Below are positions 24,347 to 35,893 of a stretch of DNA of 64,000 nucleotides, one piece after another (position 1 is the first letter of the stretch; the number at the start of each line of letters is the position of its first letter). The DNA comes from Bifidobacterium breve DSM 20213 = JCM 1192. Its GTDB lineage: Bacteria; Actinomycetota; Actinomycetes; Actinomycetales; Bifidobacteriaceae. The stretch spans positions 1,550,001 to 1,614,000 of the forward strand of contig NZ_AP012324.1 of assembly GCF_001025175.1 (NCBI RefSeq). The letters run 5' to 3'. A program made the position numbers and the translations under genes. Below the pieces are notes generated by a model. The model worked only from the letters and a program-made list of their open reading frames with translations, was not told where the DNA came from and made no database searches.

Positions 24347-25549
24347 TCAGCGCAGGAAGTCGGGGATATCGAGGTCACCGGCCGGATCATTGACGGCGAT
24401 GGCCGGATGTTCGGAAGTCGAGTCATCGAACGGCAGCGAAGTCGAATCGCCGGAAACGGGCGCATACGACGGAACCGTGGCAGCCGCTTCACCAGCCGGA
24501 TTGTCGTCAGGATGAGCTGCCGCCGGAGCGACGGGCTCGTCGGCAGGAACGACCGGGGACACAGTCTGACGATCAGACGCCTCCTGTGCGGAAACAGGAT
24601 CGAAGCCAGCGGCGATAACCGTGACACGTACTTCGTCGCCATAGGCGTCATCCAAAGCGAGACCCCAGATAATCTGTGCCTCCGGATGAATGGCCTTACG
24701 CACCAGCTCGGTAGCTGCAGAGGCCTCCTGCAGCTTCAGATCAGTCGGGCCGGCGATGTTGATCAATGCACCATGTGCACCCTCGATGCTCTCTTCGAGC
24801 AGTGGGGAGCTGATGGCGATCTCGGCGGCCTGAGTGGCGCGATCCTCGCCCCGCGCGGAACCGATACCGAACAGCGCGGTGCCGGCACCACGGAGGATGG
24901 AGTTCACGTCGGAGAAATCCACGTGAATGTAGGAATTCATCGAGATGAGGTCGGTAATGCCCTGCACACCGGCAAGCAGCGCGGTATCGGCGGTTTTGAA
25001 CGCCTCGATGATACCGATGGAGCGATCGGAGAGCTCAAGCAGGCGATCGTTCGGAATAACAATCAGCGCGTCAACTTCCTTACGCAGATTGTCGATGCCG
25101 TAGTCGGCAGAAGCGGCACGCTGGGGACCTTCAAAGCCGAACGGACGAGTCACCACGGCAATGGTCAGAGCACCCTGCTGATGTGCCGCACGAGCAACGA
25201 TCGGGCTGGCACCAGTACCGGTACCGCCGCCTTCGCCGCAGGTGACGAACACCATGTCGGCGCCCTTCAGGGATTCCTCGATATCCGACTGGTGATCCTG
25301 AGCGGCCTTGGCACCGCGCTCCGGGTCGGCTCCGGCGCCGAGTCCACGGCTGGACTTGTCGGATAGTGAGATTTTCACGTCGGCATCAGAACGCATAAGA
25401 TCCTTCGCGTCGGTGTTTACCGCCACAAATTCAACGTTCTGCAGTCCTTCGGCGATCATACGGTTAACGGCGTTGCCGCCGGCTCCACCTACGCCGACGA
25501 CCTTGATATTGGTCTTGTCGTTGAACTCAGTCTGGGCGATCTCGCTCAC
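24347..25549 (-). CDS. ftsZ: cell division GTPase FtsZ
   Basis: Tubulin-like GTPase of the Z-ring, 400 residues. N-terminal GTP-binding elements are visible as GVGGAGGNAVNRM (about 19-31) and the tubulin signature GEGGGTGTGASP (about 105-116). The T7 loop is seen near NSYIHVDFSDV, and a flexible Pro/Ala-rich linker ends in the conserved C-terminal peptide DIPDFLR that binds SepF and other partners. Upstream lies dusB rather than ftsQ/murC, so ftsZ is separated from the classic mur-fts cluster. Confidence 0.97.
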   Translation of the reverse strand: MSEIAQTEFNDKTNIKVVGVGGAGGNAVNRMIAEGLQNVEFVAVNTDAKDLMRSDADVKISLSDKSSRGLGAGADPERGAKAAQDHQSDIEESLKGADMVFVTCGEGGGTGTGASPIVARAAHQQGALTIAVVTRPFGFEGPQRAASADYGIDNLRKEVDALIVIPNDRLLELSDRSIGIIEAFKTADTALLAGVQGITDLISMNSYIHVDFSDVNSILRGAGTALFGIGSARGEDRATQAAEIAISSPLLEESIEGAHGALINIAGPTDLKLQEASAATELVRKAIHPEAQIIWGLALDDAYGDEVRVTVIAAGFDPVSAQEASDRQTVSPVVPADEPVAPAAAHPDDNPAGEAAATVPSYAPVSGDSTSLPFDDSTSEHPAIAVNDPAGDLDIPDFLR

Positions 25550-25669
25550 GTTTGACTCCTGTCACTTCACGGTTACACCTAAGAGTAGCGCAAATAGGAT
25601 ACTGGTGGAGGGAAATTCACGCGAGGAAAAGTGCGTGTTGTGCATTTCTTGTTTGAAATTGTCAACCAA

Positions 25670-26905
25670 TCAGTAGCTGGCATCCATCGGATCATCGCCA
25701 AAAAGCGCTTCGCGCTCCTCATGGGTGGTGGTTCGTGATTCCAACCAGCCGTAAGGCAAATGAACCTTTTTGGCGAAGCGTACACGGCCACGCGGCTTGT
25801 CGACCACACGTGGAGGGTATTCGATGATGGGATCAAGCTTGCCGATCTCTCGATCCACGTCGGCAAGATTCTCACACTCCATGAATGCCTTACGAGTACT
25901 GCCGCCGACCGGGAAACCTTTGAGATACCAGGCAATATGCTTGCGCAGGTCATGAACAGCCATCATTTCATCACCTTCATAGAACTGGGTCAATAGTTCG
26001 GCATGATGATGGATTACCCGACAAACCTCGCCGAGGTTCGGATTAAGACGTTCAGGATTGTCTTCAAAAGCGTTCTTGATATTGGCGAACAGCCACGGAC
26101 GGCCCTGGCAGCCGCGTCCGATGGCTACGCCATCGCAGCCGGTCTCACGCACCATTTCAAGCGCGTCTTCGGCTCCCCAAATATCGCCATTGCCGAACAC
26201 CGGAATATCAAGGTGTTCCTTGAGCTCTCCGATGCGGGACCAATCGGAGTGGCCGCCGTAATATTCGGCGGTGGTGCGGGCGTGTAGGGTCACCGCTTTG
26301 CAGCCTTCCTCCTGAGCGATATGTCCAGCTTCAAGGAAGGTCTCATGGTCGTGATCAATGCCGACTCGGATCTTTGCGGTTACGGGGATGCCGGCCGGCT
26401 CGCACACGGCAACCACACGCTGAATGAGTTCAGTAAAGATGTCAGTTTTCCAGGGCAAGGCCGAACCACCACCGCGGCGAGTGACTTTGGGCACCGGGCA
26501 GCCGAAGTTCAAATCCACATGGTCGGCCATGTTTTCATCGACCACGATTTTCGCGGCCTGTTCGGTGATGGAGGGATTCACACCGTAGAGCTGCAGCGAA
26601 CGAATCTTCTCGCTACTGGCAAAATGGCACAGGCGCAGAGCCTTGGGGTTGCGCGCCACGAGGGCGCGTGCGGTAATCATTTCGGCCACGTAGAGACCGT
26701 CGGGACCATATTCCTCACAGATCACGCGGAATGGCCAGTTGGTCACACCCGCCATCGGCGACAGCACCACCGGAGTCGGCACGGTGATGTTGCCGAGCTG
26801 AACCGGGGCAATGTGTACCTGCGTTTCCGGGCGTGATGGAGCGTCCGTGCGCGGATCGAGGTTGTTGGTCTCGTGAGTAGCGGTGATGGTGGTTTCCATA
26901 TCCAT
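25670..26905 (-). CDS. dusB: tRNA-dihydrouridine synthase, DusB type
   Basis: A flavin enzyme of 411 residues that reduces uridine in tRNA D-loops. Visible are the FMN-site start LSPMAGVTNWPFR, the catalytic Cys in VDLNFGCPVPKVTRRGGGSAL and the late FMN loop DGVAIGRGCQGRPWLF. A longer frame runs up to 27031, but its first 42 codons are simply the translated palindromic repeat element at 26912-27024. ATG at 26905 is a better start, and its ribosome site (GGGAGC) is the edge of that repeat. It lies downstream of glyS and 120 bases upstream of ftsZ. Confidence 0.9.
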   Translation of the reverse strand: MDMETTITATHETNNLDPRTDAPSRPETQVHIAPVQLGNITVPTPVVLSPMAGVTNWPFRVICEEYGPDGLYVAEMITARALVARNPKALRLCHFASSEKIRSLQLYGVNPSITEQAAKIVVDENMADHVDLNFGCPVPKVTRRGGGSALPWKTDIFTELIQRVVAVCEPAGIPVTAKIRVGIDHDHETFLEAGHIAQEEGCKAVTLHARTTAEYYGGHSDWSRIGELKEHLDIPVFGNGDIWGAEDALEMVRETGCDGVAIGRGCQGRPWLFANIKNAFEDNPERLNPNLGEVCRVIHHHAELLTQFYEGDEMMAVHDLRKHIAWYLKGFPVGGSTRKAFMECENLADVDREIGKLDPIIEYPPRVVDKPRGRVRFAKKVHLPYGWLESRTTTHEEREALFGDDPMDASY

Positions 26906-26911
26906 GCTCTT

Positions 26912-27024
26912 GCTCCCGCTGGCGGGAGCTGTCGAACCGTAGGTGAGACCGAGGGTGGTCTTCCTTGTGCAGAAAAGACCACCCTCAGTCCGGCTGTCGC
27001 CGGCCAGCTCCCGCCAGCGGGAGC
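26912..27024. repeat. palindrome-ended intergenic repeat element filling the glyS-dusB gap
   Basis: A 113-bp element is bounded by near-identical 18-bp palindromes GCTCCCGCTGGCGGGAGC (26912-26929) and GCTCCCGCCAGCGGGAGC (27007-27024). In the middle is a perfect 12-bp stem, GAGGGTGGTCTT with AAGACCACCCTC, around a 12-base loop. The whole glyS-dusB intergenic region is essentially this element. Related copies occur at 29823-29925 and 61938-61975. Confidence 0.8.
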
Positions 27025-27047
27025 CAGTCACCTTGATATATCAGGCT

Positions 27048-28520
27048 TTAGTACAGGCCGCCGGCTTCCTGAACGCCGGACTCAGGCCAGGCTTCGCCAC
27101 CCATCTCCACGGGCTTCAGCGGCACGCGGGTGCGCTTCTCGCCGATGCGGGCGGCCACATAGTCGGCCACCTTGTCGAGAGCGACGCGATCCTGGGCCAT
27201 GGTGTCACGCTCACGGATGGTCACGGCGTGGTCCTCGAGAGTATCGAAGTCCACGGTAATGCACAGCGGGGTGCCGATCTCGTCCTGACGGCGGTAGCGG
27301 CGGCCGATGGCGCCGGACTCGTCGTAGTCGATCATCCACTCGTTGAAGCGCAGGTCATCGGCCAGGTTCTGGGCCACGGTCCGCAGTTCGGGCTTCTTGC
27401 TCAGTGGCAGCACGGCGGCCTTGACCGGGGCCAGACGCGGGTCGAGGCGCAGCACGGTGCGCTTGTCGACGCCACCCTTGGTGTTCGGAGCCTCGTCCAC
27501 GTCATAGGCGTCCACGAGGAAGCACATCAGGGAGCGGGTCAGGCCAGCTGCCGGCTCGATGACGTACGGGATATACTTCTCGCCGGTGGCCTGGTTGAAG
27601 TAGCACAGATCCTCGCCGGAGCGCTTGGAGTGCGCGGTCAGGTCGTAATCAGTACGGTTGGCAATGCCTTCGAGCTCGCCCCAGTCGGAGCCCTGGAAAC
27701 CGAACTTGTATTCGATGTCCACGGTGCGCTTGGAGTAGTGGGAGAGCTTCTCCTTCGGATGCTCGTAGTGGCGCAGGTTCTCCGGCTTGACGCCGAGGTC
27801 GATGTACCAGCGGGTGCGGGCGTCAATCCAGTACTGGTGCCATTCCTCGTCGGTGCCGGGCTCGACGAAGAACTCCATCTCCATCTGCTCGAACTCGCGG
27901 GTGCGGAAGATGAAGTTGCCCGGAGTGATCTCGTTACGGAAGGACTTACCCATGTTGGCGATGCCGAACGGCGGCTTGGAACGGGAGGAGGTCATCACGT
28001 TCTTGAAGTCCACGAAGATGCCCTGCGCGGTCTCGGGGCGCAGGTAGTGCAGGCTGTTCTCGTCCTCGACCGGGCCGAGGTGGGTGCGCAGCATCATGTT
28101 GAAGTCACGCGGCTCGGTCCACTGGCCACGGGTGCCGCAGTTCGGGCAGACGATGTCCTTCATGCCGTTCTCCGGCATCGTGTCGCCGTGCTTCTCGGCG
28201 TAGGACTCCTCGAGCTTGTCGGCGCGGTTGCGCTTGTGGCAGTTGAGGCATTCGACAAGCGGATCGTTGAACACGCTCACGTGGCCGGAGGCCACCCACA
28301 CTTCGGGAGGCAGGATGATGGAAGTGTCGACACCGACGACATCAGGACGGGTGACGACCATGGAGCGCCACCATTCGCGCTTGATATTGTCTTTGAGAGC
28401 GACGCCGAGAGGGCCGTAATCCCATGCGGAACGGGTGCCGCCGTAGATTTCGCCGGCGGGGAATACAAAGCCGCGACGTTTCGCGAGGGATACAACTTCA
28501 TCGAGTTTGGACTGAGCCAC
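27048..28520 (-). CDS. glyS: glycyl-tRNA synthetase (single-chain, class II)
   Basis: A 490-residue homodimeric class IIa synthetase that charges tRNA-Gly. The family N-terminus [20 protein letters not shown] is followed by [13 protein letters not shown], a Cys4-type zinc insertion (CLNCHKRN with [10 protein letters not shown]) and a C-terminal anticodon-binding domain ([14 protein letters not shown]). The frame extends to 28616, but GTG at 28520 has AGAAGG at good spacing and gives the usual AQSKLDE start. It diverges from the thiamine operon. Confidence 0.93.
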   Translation of the reverse strand: MAQSKLDEVVSLAKRRGFVFPAGEIYGGTRSAWDYGPLGVALKDNIKREWWRSMVVTRPDVVGVDTSIILPPEVWVASGHVSVFNDPLVECLNCHKRNRADKLEESYAEKHGDTMPENGMKDIVCPNCGTRGQWTEPRDFNMMLRTHLGPVEDENSLHYLRPETAQGIFVDFKNVMTSSRSKPPFGIANMGKSFRNEITPGNFIFRTREFEQMEMEFFVEPGTDEEWHQYWIDARTRWYIDLGVKPENLRHYEHPKEKLSHYSKRTVDIEYKFGFQGSDWGELEGIANRTDYDLTAHSKRSGEDLCYFNQATGEKYIPYVIEPAAGLTRSLMCFLVDAYDVDEAPNTKGGVDKRTVLRLDPRLAPVKAAVLPLSKKPELRTVAQNLADDLRFNEWMIDYDESGAIGRRYRRQDEIGTPLCITVDFDTLEDHAVTIRERDTMAQDRVALDKVADYVAARIGEKRTRVPLKPVEMGGEAWPESGVQEAGGLY

Positions 28521-28608
28521 AATGCACCTTCTGGTTTGAACGGTTTGGGGTCTAATAACAACCGCTTCAGAATAGCCGTATATGGTGACAGGTAGAAAGG
28601 CACTGTCG

Positions 28609-28659
28609 TTTTGCAAATTGCTTTCACTGAAAGCGCGTCAGTGAGAGCAATTTGCAAAA
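28609..28659. repeat. 22-bp inverted repeat between glyS and the thiamine operon
   Basis: Arms 28609-28630 and 28638-28659 are complementary over 22 bp with one mismatch that can form G-U in RNA, around a 7-base loop (AAGCGCG). The arms start TTTTGCAAATTGC. The 349-base glyS-thiM gap otherwise contains the TPP riboswitch and no gene. The hairpin could be an operator, a terminator or a mobile-element remnant. Confidence 0.75.
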
Positions 28660-28774
28660 GCCTATGGAAACAATCGCTCTACTACCACGGATAATTCAGA
28701 CGCGCCAGACCTGACGACACGTATCGAACAAATTCGTCAAGATAATGTCCATGTTGGCGCATAGCGTCGGCAAC

Positions 28775-28866
28775 GTAATGCAGGGGAACTCGCATGTGGT
28801 TCGCGAGTTGAGAAAGGCCTAAGCCTGACCCTTAGAACCTGTTGGTTAAGACCATCGTAGGGAGCA
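28775..28866 (+). promoter_or_regulatory. TPP riboswitch (THI element)
   Basis: Conserved TPP aptamer blocks are visible in order: CAGGGGAACT (28781-28790), GTTGAGAAAGGC (28807-28818), TGACCCTTAGAACCTG (28826-28841), and CGTAGGGAGCAG at the end. The final GGGAG is also the ribosome site of thiM, three to eight bases before ATG 28870, which suggests that thiamine pyrophosphate binding blocks translation initiation. Confidence 0.93.
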
Positions 28867-28869
28867 GTA

Positions 28870-32749
<3,880 letters not shown>

Positions 32750-32756
32750 TTTTTCT

Positions 32757-32783
32757 CTGGCTCCCCTCAGAGAGGGGAGCCAG
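32757..32783. terminator. bidirectional terminator/repeat between thiE-thiC and the AAA gene
   Basis: CTGGCTCCCC (32757-32766) pairs with GGGGAGCCAG (32774-32783) around TCAGAGA. It sits in a 37-base gap between convergent genes and belongs to the GGGGAGCC repeat class seen at 34942, 48351 and 59266. Confidence 0.7.
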
Positions 32784-32786
32784 CAA

Positions 32787-33992
32787 TTATTTATGATGCC
32801 TGAGCTCGGGACGACGCTCGACTCGCTCGAAGGCGGTGACGAGGTCGGCAGCACGGATCGCGCCGCGGCGGTCCTTGGCGGCCACCAGAGCGGCCTCGGT
32901 CCAGATGGCGCACACTTCGGCGCCACTCCAGCCTTCAGTACGCCGCGCGATGTCTTCCAATGGCAGTTCGCCCTCGATGGACAGCGAGTGGGCCTGCACC
33001 TGCAGAATGCCCAAACGGTCGCGCTCGGACGGCATCGGGAAGGGAATCTGCCAATCGAAACGCCCCGGACGCAGCAGAGCGGGATCCACATCCTCAATAC
33101 GGTTCGTCGCGGCGACCACCACCACATTGCCCTTGGACTCGAAACCATCCATCAACGTCAGCAACTGTGCCACCAGACGCTTGCCGACACCATTAGTGTC
33201 GTTCTCACGCGAGGACGCGATCGAATCAATCTCATCAAAGAAGATGATGGCGCGCTTGTCCGCCTGCGCGGCGGCGAAAATCATGCGCAGCGTTTCCTCA
33301 CTATCGCCCACATACTTGCTCACGATGGTCGGGCCGGACACCAGATAGAACTGCGCGTCCGCCACATTGGCGATGATGCGGGCCAGATGCGTTTTGCCGG
33401 TGCCCGGAGCACCGGTGAAGATCACGCCCTTGATCGGCTTGGCACCGATCGCACGCATCTGCGCACTGTTGCCCAGCTGCGTTTCGATAAGCTCCTTGGC
33501 GCGCGTGATCACCTGCTCATAACCGCCGAACGAATCGAAGGTAAGCGACGGATCGCTGCCCGGCGTGATGCGGTACTGCTTGATGTCGTCATCGTGATCG
33601 GATTCGCCTGGACGGATGGCCGTGGGCCACAGCACTCGTTCAATGCCGAACAGGTCGGTGAACTGCACGGTGTTGCCGGGCATGATCGAATTCGGGTAAT
33701 CGCCTTCAAGCAGTTCGAGGCCGTCGGAAGTCTCCAGGACCACGCCTTCGTTGAGCGCACGGCGCACGATGCCCACACGGGGCTTCAACGGCCACACATC
33801 ATGCGGCACTTTACGATAGAAATCCGTGCCGACGAGCAACACGTCGCCCACATCGAACACCTCCTGACGCGGAAATGTGAGCTGTGTGGTGTGCCCATTA
33901 GGCATTACGCCAAAATATGCGGTGCGTTCATCGTCAAAACCGGTGATGCGTACCAAGACGCCGTCACGGCGCAGTACATCGTTATCAGCCAT
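32787..33992 (-). CDS. single-domain AAA ATPase (Cdc48/PAN-like)
   Basis: A 401-residue AAA protein. A roughly 135-residue N-terminal part rich in beta strands (VLVRITGFDDERTAYFGV, then GIVRRALNEGVVLETSDG) looks like one or two OB-type domains. The AAA module follows: Walker A GAPGTGKTH near residue 195, Walker B IIFFDEID, and the second region of homology ATNRIEDVDPALLRPGRFD. It resembles proteasomal or Cdc48-type unfoldases but lacks the long N-terminal coiled coil of Mpa/ARC. Its substrate is unknown. ATG at 33992 has GGGAGGGGAC ahead of it. It is convergent with thiE-thiC and divergent from thiD. Confidence 0.8.
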   Translation of the reverse strand: MADNDVLRRDGVLVRITGFDDERTAYFGVMPNGHTTQLTFPRQEVFDVGDVLLVGTDFYRKVPHDVWPLKPRVGIVRRALNEGVVLETSDGLELLEGDYPNSIMPGNTVQFTDLFGIERVLWPTAIRPGESDHDDDIKQYRITPGSDPSLTFDSFGGYEQVITRAKELIETQLGNSAQMRAIGAKPIKGVIFTGAPGTGKTHLARIIANVADAQFYLVSGPTIVSKYVGDSEETLRMIFAAAQADKRAIIFFDEIDSIASSRENDTNGVGKRLVAQLLTLMDGFESKGNVVVVAATNRIEDVDPALLRPGRFDWQIPFPMPSERDRLGILQVQAHSLSIEGELPLEDIARRTEGWSGAEVCAIWTEAALVAAKDRRGAIRAADLVTAFERVERRPELRHHK

Positions 33993-34109
33993 GTCCCCTC
34001 CCGAACATTTCATGAATCAATCGCAATCAGCAAACCCTCCCATCTCACCACAGGAGCGGCAAAACATCAAGGAAAACCGCTCCGAAAAACATCATGGGCC
34101 CCACTTAGA

Positions 34110-34928
34110 ATGAACACTATGGCACAGATTGCAACATCTACACTTCCCGCTGTTCTCGCGATCTCCGGCTCCGACTCGTCCGGCGGTGCCGGCATGCAGG
34201 CCGATCTGAAGACCATGCTGGCTTGCGGCGTGTTCGGCATGAGCGCCATCACCGCGCTCACCGCACAGAACACCACCGGCGTGCGTTCCATTCAGGACAC
34301 CAAACCGGACATTCTCGCCGACCAGATCAACATGGTGTTTGAGGATATTCCGCCGGTCGCGGTGAAAATCGGCATGGTGTCTGCCACTGACATCATCGAC
34401 GTCATTGCTGAACGACTCACCTTCCATCACGCCACGAACATCGTGCTCGACCCGGTTATGGTGGCCACTTCCGGTGCCAAGCTCATCAGTGACGATGCCA
34501 TTGCGGCCTTGACCGGCAAGCTGTTCCCGATGGCTACGGTCGTGACTCCGAACATTCCCGAGGCCGAAGTACTGACCGATACGCTGATTCGCGATCAGGA
34601 GGATATGGAGGCCGCCGCCCACCGCATCGTGGAGCGTTACGGCTGTGCCGCGCTGGTCAAGGGTGGTCATGGCACCGAGGATGCCAACGATGTGCTTGCC
34701 GAGACGGATGGAACCGTGACCTGGTTTGATGGCGCGCGTATCAATAATCTGAACACGCACGGCACCGGATGCACGCTGAGCTCCGCCATCGCCTCGTATC
34801 TGGCGCTTGGCGACACGCTGCCCAAAGCCATCAAGCATGCGAAGAAGTATCTGACCGGTGCGCTGAAGACCCAGCTGAATCTCGGCCACGGCTCCGGCCC
34901 GATGGATCATTTCTGGAAGTATCGCTGA
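34110..34928 (+). CDS. thiD: hydroxymethylpyrimidine/phosphomethylpyrimidine kinase
   Basis: A 272-residue ribokinase-fold kinase that phosphorylates HMP and HMP-P for thiamine synthesis. The motif [20 protein letters not shown] (about 15-34) is diagnostic, and the C-terminal catalytic/anion-hole motif [17 protein letters not shown] is intact. The open frame extends far upstream, but only antisense to the AAA gene. ATG at 34110 or the in-frame ATG at 34119 is the real start, with no strong ribosome site. The operator or promoter must lie in the 117-base divergent gap. Confidence 0.93.
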   Translation: MNTMAQIATSTLPAVLAISGSDSSGGAGMQADLKTMLACGVFGMSAITALTAQNTTGVRSIQDTKPDILADQINMVFEDIPPVAVKIGMVSATDIIDVIAERLTFHHATNIVLDPVMVATSGAKLISDDAIAALTGKLFPMATVVTPNIPEAEVLTDTLIRDQEDMEAAAHRIVERYGCAALVKGGHGTEDANDVLAETDGTVTWFDGARINNLNTHGTGCTLSSAIASYLALGDTLPKAIKHAKKYLTGALKTQLNLGHGSGPMDHFWKYR

Positions 34929-34941
34929 CATAAGTGTGGTT

Positions 34942-34972
34942 GTTAAGCTCCCCTTGCCAGGGGAGCTTAACA
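34942..34972. repeat. inverted repeat between thiD and the thiamine-binding gene
   Basis: GTTAAGCTCCCC pairs with GGGGAGCTTAAC around a short loop, a perfect 12-bp stem. It belongs to the GGGGAGC repeat class and may act as a weak terminator that lowers expression of the next gene. Confidence 0.7.
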
Positions 34973-34991
34973 CTACTGAAAAAGGAGAATC

Positions 34992-35369
34992 ATGGTTCTT
35001 GACCGTAATGCCGTTACTCAGGAAGTGCCGATCGACCCGGAAACCGGCAAACCGTACCTCAACACCGTGGCAGCCATCCAGGTGTCGGCCAATGGCGTGG
35101 GCTCCGAGGTTTCACCATACGTGGCTCAGGCCGTCGAAGTGATTCGCGAATCCGCCCTGCCGCAGGAAACCAACGCCCTGTTCACCAACGTGGAAGGCAA
35201 TCTGGACGACGTGCTCAAGGTGGCCGGTGAGGCCGCCAAGAAGCTCGCCGAGCAGGGCTACCGCACTTCTCTGGTGCTGCACATGGATATCCGTCCCGGC
35301 TTCACCGGCCAGCTGACCGAAAAGCCCAAGCTGGTGGATGAGATCCTCGCCGACAAGCAGGCGAAATAG
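34992..35369 (+). CDS. thiamine-binding (MTH1187/YkoF-like) protein
   Basis: A 125-residue protein of the UPF0045/Thiamine_BP superfamily (ferredoxin-like fold), seen in VAAIQVSANGVGSEVSPYV and AEQGYRTSLVLHMDIRPG. Members bind thiamine or HMP in the cytosol. The link to thiamine is supported here by its place after thiD. AAAGGAGA precedes ATG at 34992. It is the last gene of the thiamine locus; no separate terminator is obvious before the repeat array at 35418. Confidence 0.82.
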   Translation: MVLDRNAVTQEVPIDPETGKPYLNTVAAIQVSANGVGSEVSPYVAQAVEVIRESALPQETNALFTNVEGNLDDVLKVAGEAAKKLAEQGYRTSLVLHMDIRPGFTGQLTEKPKLVDEILADKQAK

Positions 35370-35417
35370 CAAAGCATCGCTTCCACCAGCAAGGGCATGC
35401 TTTGTTATTACACGTTT

Positions 35418-35576
35418 CATGGGGCGGTAACTCACCCATAGGGCGGTAAATATCTCATGGGGCGGTAAAACCCTCATGGGGCGGTAGGCGAAAACGGCTC
35501 TATTCTGCGGAAAGGCAAAATCCGCTAACCGCCCCATGGGCCAAATACCGCCCCATGAGTGTTTTACCGCCCCATG
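35418..35576. repeat. seven-copy 19-bp-period repeat array in two inverted blocks
   Basis: The motif CATGGGGCGGTAA occurs in plus orientation at 35418, 35437 (one change), 35456 and 35475, exactly 19 bp apart. It occurs in minus orientation ending at 35538, 35557 and 35576, again exactly 19 bp apart. The 6-base spacers differ. The 19-bp step excludes a coding explanation, and the repeats are too short for CRISPR. The rest of the 524-base gap holds the leader described next and no gene. Confidence 0.9.
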
Positions 35577-35734
35577 GGAATCACGGTTCTGCCTTCTTTC
35601 AACGGGGTAAGAGCGTAAGTGGGGCATATATAGGAGCGTTACAAACTCTGTTATCGTTCACAATGTGACCGCAACGCGGCGTGCCACAAGATCGAACCTA
35701 TAGTTAAGCCCCATGTAGTGAGCTATCTCACAAC

Positions 35735-35893
35735 GATTGGCTCGCTACGTGGAATTCAAGACTTGGACTGCAAACGTCGTTCATCCCACACAATGGGAGG
35801 GCGAACGGAACACGCAGTCCAATCAAGAGTTCGCTCGCCGCAACATCATTGAGCAGTTGCACGCGGGCAGGTTTGCAAGAAGAGGGCTCAAAT
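35735..35893 (+). promoter_or_regulatory. structured 5' leader of the MFS gene, candidate cis-regulatory RNA
   Basis: TTGGACTGC (about 35764-35772) pairs perfectly with GCAGTCCAA (about 35814-35822). Inside, CGTTC and CCCA pair with TGGG and GAACG to form a second hairpin. A further GCAAC...GTTGC pairing precedes GAAGAGGGCTCAAAT before ATG 35894. I do not recognise a known riboswitch class. Confidence 0.45.

Noticed and set aside
26943-28595. 550-codon plus-strand frame
   Set aside because: Antisense to glyS and dependent on the palindromic repeat for its start.
32793-34109. Long 5' extension of the thiD frame
   Set aside because: It runs antisense through the AAA gene; ThiD similarity starts only at 34110.
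35418-35576. CRISPR array
   Set aside because: Repeat unit is 13 bp with 6-bp spacers and an inverted second block; no cas genes.
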